A stretch of DNA of 64,000 nt, from NCBI GenBank assembly GCA_041650795.1, contig JBAZKK010000003.1, positions 1 to 64,000 of the forward strand, written 5' to 3'. Below are positions 45,202 to 54,229 of the stretch, piece by piece. The stretch is from JBAZKK01 sp041650795. Lineage in GTDB: Bacteria > Omnitrophota > Gorgyraeia > Gygaellales > Profunditerraquicolaceae. The number at the start of each line of letters is the position of its first letter. Within the stretch, counting starts at the first letter, position 1. The notes beneath the pieces are model-generated. The model ran no database searches. It saw only the letters and a program-made list of their open reading frames with translations, and had not been told where the DNA came from. The translations under genes and the position numbers were made by a program.

Positions 45202-46407
45202 ATGGCTAAAGAAAAGTTTGTAAGGTCAAAGCCGCACGTGAACATCGGGACCATCGGACACATCGACCACGGTAAGACCACCTTGACGTCTGCGATTACA
45301 TACGTGTTGTCAAAATTAGGCAAGGCCCAGCCGCGCGAGTATTCCGATATCGCCAAGGGCGGGACCGTAAGGGATGAAACAAAGGTTGTTACGATTTCAG
45401 TTGCGCACGTAGAATATGAAAGCGACACCCGTCACTACGCCCATATCGATTGCCCAGGCCATGCCGATTATATCAAGAACATGATTACCGGCGCAGCCCA
45501 GATGGACGGAGCAATCCTGGTAGTTTCGGCAGCAGACGGCCCGATGCCCCAGACACGCGAGCACATCCTGTTGGCGCGTCAGGTTAACGTGCCGGCAATG
45601 GTAGTATTTTTGAACAAGGTTGACGTAGTCCAGGACAAGGAGCTTATTGACCTGGTGGAGATGGAGGTCCGCGAACTCCTGACAAAATACGGCTACCCCG
45701 GAGACAAAACCCCGATTATCAAAGGCAGCGCCTTAAAGGCAATGCAGGCAGGGGGAGATCCTAACAGCCCGGATTGCAAGGCGATCCTTGACCTTATCAA
45801 GGCAGCGGACGAGTTTATACCGGCTCCCGTAAGAGACCTGGATAAGCCGCTCTTGATGGCAGTAGAGGATGTTTTCAGCATCGAAGGCAGGGGTACGGTG
45901 GGAACCGGCAGGATCGAACGCGGCAAGGTAAAGATAAACGACGAGGTAGAAATAGTTGGTCTTCGGCCTGAGGTTACCAAGAGCGTAGTCACAGGCATTG
46001 AGATGTTCCGCAAGACCCTTGATGAAGGCCAGGCCGGCGATAACGTCGGTTTACTCTTAAGAGGCGTTGACAAAAGCAGCCTGGAGCGCGGGATGGTTAT
46101 TGCCGCGCCTAAGTCTATTACCCCGCACACCAAGTTCAAGGCCCAGGTTTACGTCCTGACCAAAGAAGAAGGGGGAAGGCATACGCCTTTCTTCAGCGGT
46201 TACAGGCCGCAGTTCTATTTTCGCACCACCGACGTTACCGGCAACTCAAAGTTGCCCCAGGGCGTCGAGATGATTATGCCGGGCGATAACGCCAACCTGG
46301 AAGTAGAGCTGATTACGCCTGTTGCCTTGGAGAAGGAATCCCGTTTTGCCATCCGTGAGGGCGGCCATACGGTAGGCGCAGGGGTAGTAACCGAAGTCAT
46401 TGCGTAA
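45202..46407 (+). CDS. tuf: Elongation factor Tu
   Basis: GTPase that brings aminoacyl-tRNA to the ribosome, 401 residues. G1 GHIDHGKTTLTSA, G3 DCPGHADY and G4 NKVDVV are complete; domains 2 and 3 include GRGTVGTGRIERG and PFFSGYRPQFYFRTTDVTG. AGGAGGTG lies 6 bases before the ATG. It follows fusA directly, the ancestral order; a second copy is not in the window. Confidence 0.98.
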   Translation: MAKEKFVRSKPHVNIGTIGHIDHGKTTLTSAITYVLSKLGKAQPREYSDIAKGGTVRDETKVVTISVAHVEYESDTRHYAHIDCPGHADYIKNMITGAAQMDGAILVVSAADGPMPQTREHILLARQVNVPAMVVFLNKVDVVQDKELIDLVEMEVRELLTKYGYPGDKTPIIKGSALKAMQAGGDPNSPDCKAILDLIKAADEFIPAPVRDLDKPLLMAVEDVFSIEGRGTVGTGRIERGKVKINDEVEIVGLRPEVTKSVVTGIEMFRKTLDEGQAGDNVGLLLRGVDKSSLERGMVIAAPKSITPHTKFKAQVYVLTKEEGGRHTPFFSGYRPQFYFRTTDVTGNSKLPQGVEMIMPGDNANLEVELITPVALEKESRFAIREGGHTVGAGVVTEVIA

Positions 46408-46432
46408 ACGATTACACTGCCAGTTTTAACTT

Positions 46433-46732
46433 ATGGAAAAGATACGCATAAAACTTAAGGCATATGACCACCGCCTGCTGGATCAGGCGGTAAGAGAGAT
46501 AGTCGAAACCACCAAGCGCACCGGTGCCAGCATATCTGGCCCGGTGCCGCTGCCGACCAAGAGAGAGGTCTACACGGTGTTGCGCTCTCCGGTAATAGAC
46601 AAAAAATCCCGGGAGCAGTTTGACCTCTCCACGCACAAAAGGCTCATTGATATATACGAGCCCACGGCAAAGACTATCGATGCCTTGAGGAAACTAAATC
46701 TGCCCGCAGGAGTGGATGTAGAGATAAGATAG
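46433..46732 (+). CDS. rpsJ: 30S ribosomal protein S10
   Basis: 99-residue protein of the 30S head (NusE, also an antitermination factor). KIRIKLKAYDHRLLDQAVREIVE, ISGPVPLPTKREVYTVLRSP and STHKRLIDIYEP are typical. It opens the S10 block 25 bases after tuf. Confidence 0.98.
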   Translation: MEKIRIKLKAYDHRLLDQAVREIVETTKRTGASISGPVPLPTKREVYTVLRSPVIDKKSREQFDLSTHKRLIDIYEPTAKTIDALRKLNLPAGVDVEIR

Positions 46733-46765
46733 GCTCTTCGTGCGGCAGGAAGGATTTTACTGAAT

Positions 46766-47386
46766 ATGGCCGCGATACTAGGAAAAAAAATAGGGATGAC
46801 CCAGGTCTTTGCCGAGGACGGCAGTATGCTGGCTGTTACCGCCATTGAGGCCGGTCCTTGCGTAGTGCTTGCGGTAAAAGACAAGAACGTCCAGCTGGGC
46901 TTTGATGCAGTAAAAGAAAAGAAGCTCAGGCGCCCGCAGGCCGGCTATTTCAAAAAACTCAATATAGCGCCCCGCAGGATTATCCGGGAAGTAACCAAGG
47001 ATTCCTCCAGGGAATACAAGGTAGGCGAGGAGGTTAAAGCGGACTTATTCAAGGCCGGAGACTTTGTAGATATTACCGGCACCTCTAAAGGAAAAGGCTT
47101 CCAGGGTGGAATGAAACTCTGGAACTGGCACGGAGGCCCGAAGACCCACGGTTCGATGTCTCACCGCCGAGTAGGGTCGCTTGGTTCAAGCACTACTCCC
47201 GGCCGGGTATGGAAAGGCCATCACCTGCCTGCGCATATGGGAGCCAACCGCACGACTACCCAGAATCTCAAAGTAGTAAAGGTTGATGCCGAAAACAATA
47301 TACTGCTTGTGAAAGGGGCAGTTGCGGGACACAACAACGGTTACCTATTAATTAAGAACGCGCATAAGAAGCCCCCCAAGGCTTAA
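46766..47386 (+). CDS. rplC: 50S ribosomal protein L3
   Basis: Early-assembly protein near the peptidyl transferase centre, 206 residues. ILGKKIGMTQVFAEDG, GKGFQGGMKLWNWHGGPKTHGSM and PAHMGANRTTTQNLKV are conserved, including the loop reaching the active site. Confidence 0.98.
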   Translation: MAAILGKKIGMTQVFAEDGSMLAVTAIEAGPCVVLAVKDKNVQLGFDAVKEKKLRRPQAGYFKKLNIAPRRIIREVTKDSSREYKVGEEVKADLFKAGDFVDITGTSKGKGFQGGMKLWNWHGGPKTHGSMSHRRVGSLGSSTTPGRVWKGHHLPAHMGANRTTTQNLKVVKVDAENNILLVKGAVAGHNNGYLLIKNAHKKPPKA

Positions 47387-47395
47387 AAAGGATAA

Positions 47396-48049
47396 ATGGA
47401 AGCAGCTACTTTACCTATATATAATCTCGAGGGTCAGGAGATAGATAAGCTTAAGCTTGACGCTGCCGTTTTTGACGGCAAGATTAACCAGGCCGCAATT
47501 TATCAGGCGCTTAATTCCTTCCTTGCCGGCCAGCGCCGCGGCTTGGCCTGTACTAAGGGGAGGGGCGAGGTTTCCGGAGGCGGACGCAAGCCATGGAAAC
47601 AAAAAGGCACCGGCCGCGCCAGGCACGGTTCTAGCCGTTCTCCTCTTTGGAGGCACGGCGGAGTGACATTTGGACCCCAGCCCAGGGATTTTTCATACGA
47701 GGTCAATAAAAAAATTAAGCAGGCAGCTTTAAAATCCGGGCTTAATGCCAAGGTTAAAGAGAATAACTTAACTGTAGTGGAAGAGTTCAAAGTAGGGCAT
47801 CCCAAGGTTAAAGAGGCGGTGCAGATACTTTCCAACCTTAATCTTTCATCGGGCGGAAGAAACCGGAAAAACAGTATTCTTATATTGCTGGATAAGGTAG
47901 AGGATAACACCAGGCTTGCCTTGCGCAATATCGGCTTTCTTAATTTTAACCTGGCGCGGGATACCCATGCCTACGAGGTGGTGCTGGCTAAAAAAATACT
48001 TATTACCAAAAGCGGGCTCAAACAACTGGTGGAGAGACTCAAAAGATGA
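47396..48049 (+). CDS. rplD: 50S ribosomal protein L4
   Basis: Exit-tunnel protein of 217 residues. The tunnel loop has TKGRGEVSGGGRKPWKQKGTG and the RHGSSRSPLWRHGG segment. L4 represses the S10 operon in enterobacteria; no such leader is seen here. Overlaps rplW by 4 bases. Confidence 0.97.
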   Translation: MEAATLPIYNLEGQEIDKLKLDAAVFDGKINQAAIYQALNSFLAGQRRGLACTKGRGEVSGGGRKPWKQKGTGRARHGSSRSPLWRHGGVTFGPQPRDFSYEVNKKIKQAALKSGLNAKVKENNLTVVEEFKVGHPKVKEAVQILSNLNLSSGGRNRKNSILILLDKVEDNTRLALRNIGFLNFNLARDTHAYEVVLAKKILITKSGLKQLVERLKR

Positions 48050-48324
48050 AGGCCTCCCACGATGTCATAAAATCATTGCTGAAGACCGAAAAATCCACTT
48101 ACTACGAGCCACAGAGGAAATACCTGTTTCTGGTAGAGAAGTCTTCTAACAAGATAGAAGTCAAAAAGGCGGTTGAAGAACTTTATAAGGTGAAGGTGAC
48201 GGACGTGAATACCTTTATTGCCCCGGGAAAATTAAAGCGGGTGCGTTATCAATATGGCAAGACACCGGACGTGAAAAAAGCGGTGGTAACGCTAAAAGAA
48301 GGCCAAAAAATAGAGATTAAGTAG
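48046..48324 (+). CDS. rplW: 50S ribosomal protein L23
   Basis: Tunnel-exit protein of 92 residues, docking site for trigger factor and SRP. Begins MKASHDVIKSLLKTEKSTYY; KYLFLVEKSSNKIEVKKAVEELYKVKVTDVNT is the core. ATGA overlap with rplD. Confidence 0.97.
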   Translation: MKASHDVIKSLLKTEKSTYYEPQRKYLFLVEKSSNKIEVKKAVEELYKVKVTDVNTFIAPGKLKRVRYQYGKTPDVKKAVVTLKEGQKIEIK

Positions 48325-48334
48325 GATAACTGCT

Positions 48335-49174
48335 ATGGGTATAAAAAAGTTTAGACCTACAACTTCTTCCAGACGCTGGATGACGGGCCCTGACTTCTCG
48401 GAGTTGACAAAGAAAGACCCCCAGAAATCGCTGCTTGTGTCTCTGAAGAAAAGCGGAGGCAGGAATGCATACGGCCGGGTTACGGTAAGGCACCGCGGCG
48501 GAGGACATAAGAGGTTTTACCGTATCATAGATTTCAAACGCCAGATCCAGGATGTTCCGGCAGAGGTGCTCGGCATCGAGTACGACCCGAACCGCTCCTG
48601 CCGTATTGCATTAGTGCAATACCGTAATCCTGCAAAAGAGAAAAGATATATCCTGGCACCGGTAGGCTTAAATACCGGAGACAGCGTTGTGTCTTCCGAA
48701 CAAAAGGATATCGAGATAAAAGCGGGGAACTGTTTTCCTTTAAGATACATACCTACCGGAACCATGATACATAATATCGAGCTGGTTAAAGGCAAAGGCG
48801 GACAAATCGTGCGCGGCGCAGGTTCTTCGGCCCAGATTATGGCTAAGGAACAGGAGTATGCGCACGTAAAACTGCCTTCGGGAGAGGTGCGGCTTATCAG
48901 TTTGGATTGCCGTGCCACTATCGGCCAGGTCAGCAATATCGAGCATGAGGCCGTCAGTATCGGTAAAGCAGGACGCACGAGGTGGATGGGGATTAAGCCT
49001 ACAGTCAGGGGTTCTGCCATGAACCCGCATGACCACGGTCACGGCGGCGGGGAAGGAAAGGCCGGACAGGGGAACCCGCACCCTGTAACTCCGTGGGGAA
49101 AGCCGACCAAAGGGTATAAAACCCGCAGGCCAAATAAGTACTCCGATAAATTTATCGTTAAAAGAAGGAATTAA
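48335..49174 (+). CDS. rplB: 50S ribosomal protein L2
   Basis: Core protein needed for subunit association and peptidyl transfer, 279 residues. GIKKFRPTTSSRRWMTGPDF at the start; RVTVRHRGGGHKRFYRIIDFKR and the C-terminal GHGGGEGKAGQGNPHPVTPWG carry the conserved histidine-rich stretch. Confidence 0.98.
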   Translation: MGIKKFRPTTSSRRWMTGPDFSELTKKDPQKSLLVSLKKSGGRNAYGRVTVRHRGGGHKRFYRIIDFKRQIQDVPAEVLGIEYDPNRSCRIALVQYRNPAKEKRYILAPVGLNTGDSVVSSEQKDIEIKAGNCFPLRYIPTGTMIHNIELVKGKGGQIVRGAGSSAQIMAKEQEYAHVKLPSGEVRLISLDCRATIGQVSNIEHEAVSIGKAGRTRWMGIKPTVRGSAMNPHDHGHGGGEGKAGQGNPHPVTPWGKPTKGYKTRRPNKYSDKFIVKRRN

Positions 49175-49176
49175 TT

Positions 49177-49464
49177 ATGCCACGCTCACTTAAAAAAGGT
49201 CCTTATGTACATGAAAGCCTCTTGAAGCACGCGGAACGGGCCAGGCGCAACGGAAGCCGTTTGGCTATCAAGACCTGGTCAAGGGCTTCGATGATTATCC
49301 CAGATTTCGTAGGGATGACTTTTGCGGTTTACGACGGCAGGAAGCATATTCCGGTTTTTGTAACCGAGAATATGGTGGGACATAAGCTGGGAGAGTTCGC
49401 GCATAGCCGTATCTTCAGGAAGCACGGCGGCGTCAAAGCCAAGAAAGCCCCGGAGAAGACCTAG
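49177..49464 (+). CDS. rpsS: 30S ribosomal protein S19
   Basis: 30S head protein of 95 residues. MPRSLKKGPYVHESLLKHAE, TWSRASMIIPDFVGMTFAVYDG and MVGHKLGEFAHSRIFRKHGG are typical. It lies 2 bases after rplB. Confidence 0.98.
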   Translation: MPRSLKKGPYVHESLLKHAERARRNGSRLAIKTWSRASMIIPDFVGMTFAVYDGRKHIPVFVTENMVGHKLGEFAHSRIFRKHGGVKAKKAPEKT

Positions 49465-49465
49465 C

Positions 49466-49804
49466 ATGATAGTAAAAGCAGAGGCAAAATTCTTAAGGAT
49501 ATCTCCTACCAAGGTCCGCCAGGTAATGGAACTTATCCGCCGCCGGGATGTCTCCGAGGCAGAGGCGATACTGGTTAACCTTAACAAAAGGCCCAAGGAA
49601 TATCTTATCAAGATACTACGCTCGGCTGTTGCCAATGCCAAGGTCAAAGGATTTAAACCCGAGCAGCTTTATGTATCCAGGGCCGTCTGCGATGTCGGGC
49701 CGGCCTGGAAACGCTATAAGGCTGCGGCATTCGGAAGGGCGGCACCTATCCGCAGGAGGACGTCGCATCTTCGTATAGAGCTGGATATCAAATCAGGAGA
49801 ATAA
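49466..49804 (+). CDS. rplV: 50S ribosomal protein L22
   Basis: 112-residue protein with a hairpin lining the exit tunnel. AKFLRISPTKVRQVMELIRRRDV at the start and the loop GRAAPIRRRTSHLRIELD at the end are typical. One base separates it from rpsS. Confidence 0.97.
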   Translation: MIVKAEAKFLRISPTKVRQVMELIRRRDVSEAEAILVNLNKRPKEYLIKILRSAVANAKVKGFKPEQLYVSRAVCDVGPAWKRYKAAAFGRAAPIRRRTSHLRIELDIKSGE

Positions 49805-49808
49805 TCTT

Positions 49809-50513
49809 ATGGGACATAAGGTTCACCCCTTAGCTTTAAGGCTTGGTTTTATCAGGACGTGGCAGAGCCGCTGGTTTGCCAAACCTAAGGATTATGCGCG
49901 TTACATTGAAGAAGACTACCGTATCCGCAATTTTATAGAGAATAAATTCAAGCATGCTGCGATTGCGAGGATTACTATCGAGAGGGTTATCGATAAGGTC
50001 AAGGTGCGCATTGCATCCGCCCGGCCCGGGATTATCATCGGCAGGCACGGTTCGGATATAGAGCAGCTGCGCCAGGACCTCAACAACATGGTTAAAAAGG
50101 AAGTAGCTATCGACATAGAGGAGATTAAGGACCCGGCGCTGGAAGCGCAGTTGGTGGCTGCCAATGTTGCCATGCAGCTTGAAAAGAGGGTTGCCCATCG
50201 CCGCGCCATAAAGCGCGCAATCGAACAAAGCATGAACGCCGGTGCAAAAGGCATCAAGGTCGTTTGCTCCGGAAGGCTTGGTGGCGCCGAGATGTCAAGG
50301 ACAGAAACCTACAGGCAAGGCAAGATACCCCTGCAGACGCTGCGTGCGGATATCGACTACGGTTTTGTGCAGAGCCTGACTACCTACGGGTTAATCGGCA
50401 TCAAGGTCTGGATTTATAAAGGCGATATACTTGACAAGAATCCGTTTTATGCGGCAGCCCAGCCTCGGCAAGAAGAAACAGCGGGCGATAAATCGCAGCC
50501 CGCCGGTCAATAA
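49809..50513 (+). CDS. rpsC: 30S ribosomal protein S3
   Basis: mRNA-entry protein of 234 residues. GHKVHPLALRLGFIRTWQSRW, the KH domain with RPGIIIGRHGSDIEQL, and CSGRLGGAEMSRTE are typical. The C-terminus (about 215-234) is a charged tail, EETAGDKSQPAGQ. Confidence 0.98.
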   Translation: MGHKVHPLALRLGFIRTWQSRWFAKPKDYARYIEEDYRIRNFIENKFKHAAIARITIERVIDKVKVRIASARPGIIIGRHGSDIEQLRQDLNNMVKKEVAIDIEEIKDPALEAQLVAANVAMQLEKRVAHRRAIKRAIEQSMNAGAKGIKVVCSGRLGGAEMSRTETYRQGKIPLQTLRADIDYGFVQSLTTYGLIGIKVWIYKGDILDKNPFYAAAQPRQEETAGDKSQPAGQ

Positions 50514-50528
50514 CAGGAGAGCGTTGCC

Positions 50529-50945
50529 ATGGTAATGATGCCTAAAAGAGTAAAATACCGCAAGAGCCAGAAGGGGCAGCGCCGCGGCATCGCTACGGCA
50601 GGTTCGGAATTGGCGTTTGGAGAATTTGGGCTTAAGGTCATCGAAAACGGCTGGATCAGGAATAACCATATCGAGGCGGTGCGCGTGATACTGGCCCGCC
50701 AATTGCACAAGGGCGGCAAGCTCTGGATCCGCATCTTTACCGACAAATCAATTACCAAGAAGCCCCAAGAGGTACGCATGGGTAAGGGTAAGGGTGACGT
50801 GGAACACTGGGTAGCGGTTGTAAAACGGGGGCGCATATTGTTTGAGTTGGGCGGGGTACCCGAGGAATATGCCAGGCAATGCTTTCGCCTGGCCGCCTAC
50901 AAATTACCGCTTAAGACAAAATTCGTAACCAGGACGCACAGATAA
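50529..50945 (+). CDS. rplP: 50S ribosomal protein L16
   Basis: A-site tRNA contact protein of 138 residues. MMPKRVKYRKSQKGQRRG, FGEFGLKVIENGWI and RMGKGKGDVEHWVAVVKRG are typical. An ACAGGAGA ribosome site precedes the start. Confidence 0.98.
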   Translation: MVMMPKRVKYRKSQKGQRRGIATAGSELAFGEFGLKVIENGWIRNNHIEAVRVILARQLHKGGKLWIRIFTDKSITKKPQEVRMGKGKGDVEHWVAVVKRGRILFELGGVPEEYARQCFRLAAYKLPLKTKFVTRTHR

Positions 50946-50946
50946 A

Positions 50947-51153
50947 ATGGACGCTAAGGATTTGGTTAATCTCTCTCAGGAAGAATTATTGCTGAAGGAA
51001 AAGGGTCTTAAAGAAGAGTTGGCAAGGCTTAACCAGGAGCGTTACGGCGGCAGGGTAGATAAGCCGCACCGCTTCAGCCTTATAAAAAAGGATATCGCCA
51101 AGATTAAAACGATTCTTCGCCAGAAGCAGGAAAGGCCAAATGGGCAAGACTAA
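50947..51153 (+). CDS. rpmC: 50S ribosomal protein L29
   Basis: 68-residue two-helix protein next to the tunnel exit. KDLVNLSQEELLLKEKGLKEEL and RFSLIKKDIAKIKTIL are recognisable; the family LR.q.a.gqleNp..ir pattern is diverged in the middle. Overlaps rpsQ by 14 bases. Confidence 0.93.
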   Translation: MDAKDLVNLSQEELLLKEKGLKEELARLNQERYGGRVDKPHRFSLIKKDIAKIKTILRQKQERPNGQD

Positions 51154-51433
51154 GGCGCTTATAGCAACGGTAATAAACGACAGGATGCAGAAGACCGTAA
51201 TCGTGCGGGTGGTGCGCATGTCTAAACATCCCAAGTACGGCAGGATTCAAAAGAAACACAACAAATTCAAAGTGCACGACGAGCGCGGCGCCGCTAAAAT
51301 CGGCGATACGGTAAGAATAATCGAGACGCGCCCTCTCTCCAAAGAGAAACGCTTCAGGCTCCTGGAGATAATCAAGAAATCACAGCTGCCGCACGTCGAG
51401 ATAAAGAAAGAGCCAATAGGAGAAAACAAGTGA
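51140..51433 (+). CDS. rpsQ: 30S ribosomal protein S17
   Basis: Early-assembly 16S-binding protein, 97 residues. ALIATVINDRMQKTVIVRVVR and HPKYGRIQKKHNKFKVHDE are typical, as is GDTVRIIETRPLSKEKRFRL. The C-terminus runs about ten residues past the core. Confidence 0.97.
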   Translation: MGKTKALIATVINDRMQKTVIVRVVRMSKHPKYGRIQKKHNKFKVHDERGAAKIGDTVRIIETRPLSKEKRFRLLEIIKKSQLPHVEIKKEPIGENK

Positions 51434-51798
51434 TTCAGCTACGTACTATCCTCGATGTCGCAGACAATACCGGAGCCAAGAAGGCTTCCTGCATAGGCGT
51501 CTTAGGACGCAAAAACAGCGCTGACGTCGAAATAGGCGATATCGTAAATGTTAATGTCAAGGAATCATCTCCCGATGCCGCGGTAAAAAAAGGCGAGGTG
51601 GGAAAGGCGGTAGTGGTCAGGACAAAACAGCCTATCCGCAGGAACGACGGCTCAATATTGAGGTTTGACCGCAATGCCATTGTTTTTATCGACCAACAAT
51701 CAAACCCGAAAGGGACGAGGGTCTTCGGACCGGTAGCGAGAGAATTAAGGGAAAGGAATTTCACCAAGATAATCTCTTTAGCGCCAGAGGTAATCTAA
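51430..51798 (+). CDS. rplN: 50S ribosomal protein L14
   Basis: 122-residue intersubunit-bridge protein. IQLRTILDVADNTGAKKASCIGVLG and RFDRNAIVFIDQQSNPKGTRVFGPVARELR are typical. Start is GTG 51430, overlapping the rpsQ stop (GTGA), giving the family's usual N-terminus. Confidence 0.97.
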   Translation: MIQLRTILDVADNTGAKKASCIGVLGRKNSADVEIGDIVNVNVKESSPDAAVKKGEVGKAVVVRTKQPIRRNDGSILRFDRNAIVFIDQQSNPKGTRVFGPVARELRERNFTKIISLAPEVI

Positions 51799-52112
51799 TG
51801 TTGAAGATTAAGAAAGGCGATACGGTACAGGTAATCAAAGGCAAGGACCGCGGCAAAAAAGGGAAGGTCATTGAGCTTTTCTGCGGCGAAACCCCCCGCG
51901 CCCTGGTAGAGGGGATTAATCTTGTGAAGAAACACAGACGCCGCACCCGCGAGGACCAGAAGGGCGGCATCATCTCGATAGAGTCCCCGATTTCAGTCGC
52001 TAATATTATGTACCTGTGCAAGCACTGCAACCGTCCGGTAAGACTGGGGTTTTCTATCCTGAAGGACGGGACCAAGAGCAGGACCTGCAGATCCTGTAAA
52101 GAGGCAGTATAA
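51798..52112 (+). CDS. rplX: 50S ribosomal protein L24
   Basis: Assembly initiator of 104 residues. KOW motif KKGDTVQVIKGKDRGKKGKV at the start. The C-terminus holds a CKHC...CRSC zinc-ribbon-like pair, seen in many non-enterobacterial L24 proteins. One-base overlap with rplN. Confidence 0.97.
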   Translation: MLKIKKGDTVQVIKGKDRGKKGKVIELFCGETPRALVEGINLVKKHRRRTREDQKGGIISIESPISVANIMYLCKHCNRPVRLGFSILKDGTKSRTCRSCKEAV

Positions 52113-52114
52113 CG

Positions 52115-52666
52115 ATGGCAGCCAGACTATTAGGAAAATACCGTAACGAGATTGTCCCGGAGATGTCCAAGGCCTTTAACCTTACCAACAGGCTGGCGGT
52201 GCCTTACATCGAGAAGATCGTAGTGAATATGGGGGTCGGCGAAGCGCTTCAGGATGTCAAAATACTTGATAAGGCCGCGGAGGAGCTGGGGTTAATTGCA
52301 GGCCAAAAGCCCGTCATTAGGCGTGCTAAAAAGGCTATTTCCAATTTTAAGGTTAAGCAGGGTAATCCCGTGGGATGCAAGGTTACGCTGCGCTCCGGAC
52401 GCATGTATGAGTTTATGGATAAGCTTATCAATATTGCCTTGCCGCGCATCCGCGACTTTCGCGGAGTTCCGGCGGATTCCTTTGACCACGCCGGAAACTA
52501 TACGCTTGGCATTACGGACCAGACGATATTCCCGGAAATCGACATAGACAAAACACCACGCACTCAAGGCATGGAGATAACCTTCGTGATAAAAAAGTCT
52601 AAAAATAAGGAATATTCCAGGCAGCTCCTGAAGCTTTTCGGGATGCCATTCAAAACAGAGGATTAA
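52115..52666 (+). CDS. rplE: 50S ribosomal protein L5
   Basis: 5S rRNA-binding protein of 183 residues. VPYIEKIVVNMGVGEAL, AGQKPVIRRAKKAISNFKVKQG and the C-terminal ITDQTIFPEIDIDK are typical. Starts 2 bases after rplX. Confidence 0.97.
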   Translation: MAARLLGKYRNEIVPEMSKAFNLTNRLAVPYIEKIVVNMGVGEALQDVKILDKAAEELGLIAGQKPVIRRAKKAISNFKVKQGNPVGCKVTLRSGRMYEFMDKLINIALPRIRDFRGVPADSFDHAGNYTLGITDQTIFPEIDIDKTPRTQGMEITFVIKKSKNKEYSRQLLKLFGMPFKTED

Positions 52667-52690
52667 AATACCAGGGAGCTTGATTCATAA

Positions 52691-52876
52691 ATGGCCAAAA
52701 CATCGCAAATAAACCGCTGGAAGAGAAAACCGAAATTTTCCACCCGTAAATACAACCGCTGCTCCATCTGCGGCAGGTCGGGCGGATACCTGCGTAGATT
52801 CAAGCTTTGTCGTATCTGTTTCAGGGAACTTAGCTGGAAAGGGCTTATCCCGGGGATAAAAAAAGCCAGCTGGTAG
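52691..52876 (+). CDS. rpsN: 30S ribosomal protein S14, zinc type
   Basis: 61-residue short S14 with the zinc site CSIC...CRIC; ends FRELSWKGLIPGIKKASW. The short zinc form is typical outside proteobacteria and cyanobacteria. No ribosome site is clear; GGGAGCTTG at 52675 lies 15 bases upstream. Confidence 0.97.
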   Translation: MAKTSQINRWKRKPKFSTRKYNRCSICGRSGGYLRRFKLCRICFRELSWKGLIPGIKKASW

Positions 52877-52900
52877 CGGCATAACGGAGAAGATGATAAC

Positions 52901-53296
52901 ATGTCAAGGACAGATTTAATCTCAGACGCATTTACAGCCATACGCAACGCGATCCTCATAAACAAGGAGAACGTGGACGTGCCGGCTTCCAAAATCCTTA
53001 AGGCTATGCTGGAGATACTTAAGCGCCATGAATATATTGATAATTTCAAATTCATCGAGGATAAAAAACAGGGGGTCTTGAGGGTTTACCTGAAGTACCT
53101 GGCAGGCAAATCTGCCATCCGTAACCTAAAGCGCATCTCGCGCCCTTCGCTGCGCTTTTACGTTAAGAGCAAAAAGGTGCCGGTAGTTTTAAGGGGCAGG
53201 GGATTGGCGTTTATCTCGACATCCAAAGGCATACTAACCGATAATGAAGCCAGGGAACAAGGGGTAGGAGGCGAAATAATCGCCTACGTTTGGTAA
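52901..53296 (+). CDS. rpsH: 30S ribosomal protein S8
   Basis: 131-residue central-domain protein. SRTDLISDAFTAIRNA and the C-terminal RGRGLAFISTSKGILTDNEA with GGEIIAYVW are typical. In E. coli S8 represses the spc operon; no target hairpin is evident near rplE here. Confidence 0.97.
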   Translation: MSRTDLISDAFTAIRNAILINKENVDVPASKILKAMLEILKRHEYIDNFKFIEDKKQGVLRVYLKYLAGKSAIRNLKRISRPSLRFYVKSKKVPVVLRGRGLAFISTSKGILTDNEAREQGVGGEIIAYVW

Positions 53297-53305
53297 GGTA
53301 TAAAT

Positions 53306-53860
53306 ATGTCAAGAATAGGCAAGAAACCCGTAGCAATACCTCAGGGCATTAAGGTTGAAGCAAAAGACGGGGCAGTTATGATAGAAGGCCCTAAGGGTAA
53401 AATCAGCCGCGCGATACCCGACCGCATCAAGCTGGAAATCAAGGATAACCAGGTTTGGGTTAGCCGCGTAGCTGATACCAAGATGGATAAGTCCCTGCAC
53501 GGGCTCTGGCGGGTTTTAATATCAAATATGATCAAGGGGGCGGCAGAAGGTTATGCCAAGGAACTTGAGATTATCGGGGTAGGGTATAAGGCCCAGGTCC
53601 AGGGCGATAAACTTACCATACAGTTGGGGTATTCCCATCCGGTAATATTCAACGCTCCGGAAGGGATAAGGTTCGAGTCTCCCAAACCGACCCAACTGGT
53701 GGTCCGCGGCATTGACAAGGAAAAGGTTGGGGAGATGGCTGCCCGGATACGCGGCAGTTGTCCGCCGGAACCGTACAAAGGCAAAGGTATCCGCTATGCA
53801 GGCGAGCACGTTAAGAAGAAGGTTGGTAAGGCCCAGGCCAGCGGAAGCGGGGCAAAATAA
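53306..53860 (+). CDS. rplF: 50S ribosomal protein L6
   Basis: 184-residue protein near the factor-binding site. SRIGKKPVAIPQGIKVEAKDG, LEIIGVGYKAQVQGDKLTIQLGYSHP and PEPYKGKGIRYAGEHVKKKVGK are typical. Short Ala/Gly tail at the end. Confidence 0.98.
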   Translation: MSRIGKKPVAIPQGIKVEAKDGAVMIEGPKGKISRAIPDRIKLEIKDNQVWVSRVADTKMDKSLHGLWRVLISNMIKGAAEGYAKELEIIGVGYKAQVQGDKLTIQLGYSHPVIFNAPEGIRFESPKPTQLVVRGIDKEKVGEMAARIRGSCPPEPYKGKGIRYAGEHVKKKVGKAQASGSGAK

Positions 53861-53864
53861 TACC

Positions 53865-54227
53865 ATGAAAGCAAAAACAGAGCTACTGAGATTAAAAAGG
53901 CATAAAAGAATACGGGTGCGCCTTCACGGCAGCAGCGATAGACCGCGGATGGTAGTGCGGCGCAGCCTGAAGAATATCTATGCCCAGCTGGTGGATGACG
54001 CAGCGGCAAAAACAATCGTTTCTTCTTCTACCATGGATAAGGAAACAAAGCAGGCATCTTCTTATGGCGGCAACGTTAAGGCTGCGCAGTTATTGGGGGA
54101 GATCTTTGGCCGCCGGATAAAAGACAAAGGAATCAACCGCATCGTTTTTGACCGCGCCGGGTATCTTTATCACGGCAGGGTCAAGGCGTTTGCGGAAGGA
54201 TTAAGAAAGGCAGGACTGGAGTTTTAA
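53865..54227 (+). CDS. rplR: 50S ribosomal protein L18
   Basis: 5S rRNA-binding protein, 120 residues from ATG 53865 (MKAKTELLRLKRHKRIRVRLHG). The frame stays open upstream inside rplF but that part has no family match. SSDRPRMVVRRSLKNIYAQLVDD and FDRAGYLYHGRVKAFAEGLRKAGLEF are typical. Confidence 0.97.
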   Translation: MKAKTELLRLKRHKRIRVRLHGSSDRPRMVVRRSLKNIYAQLVDDAAAKTIVSSSTMDKETKQASSYGGNVKAAQLLGEIFGRRIKDKGINRIVFDRAGYLYHGRVKAFAEGLRKAGLEF

Positions 54228-54229
54228 TT

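Noticed and set aside
53712..53864. Longer start for rplR inside rplF
   Set aside because: The added residues are an alternate frame of L6; ATG 53865 gives the standard L18 start.
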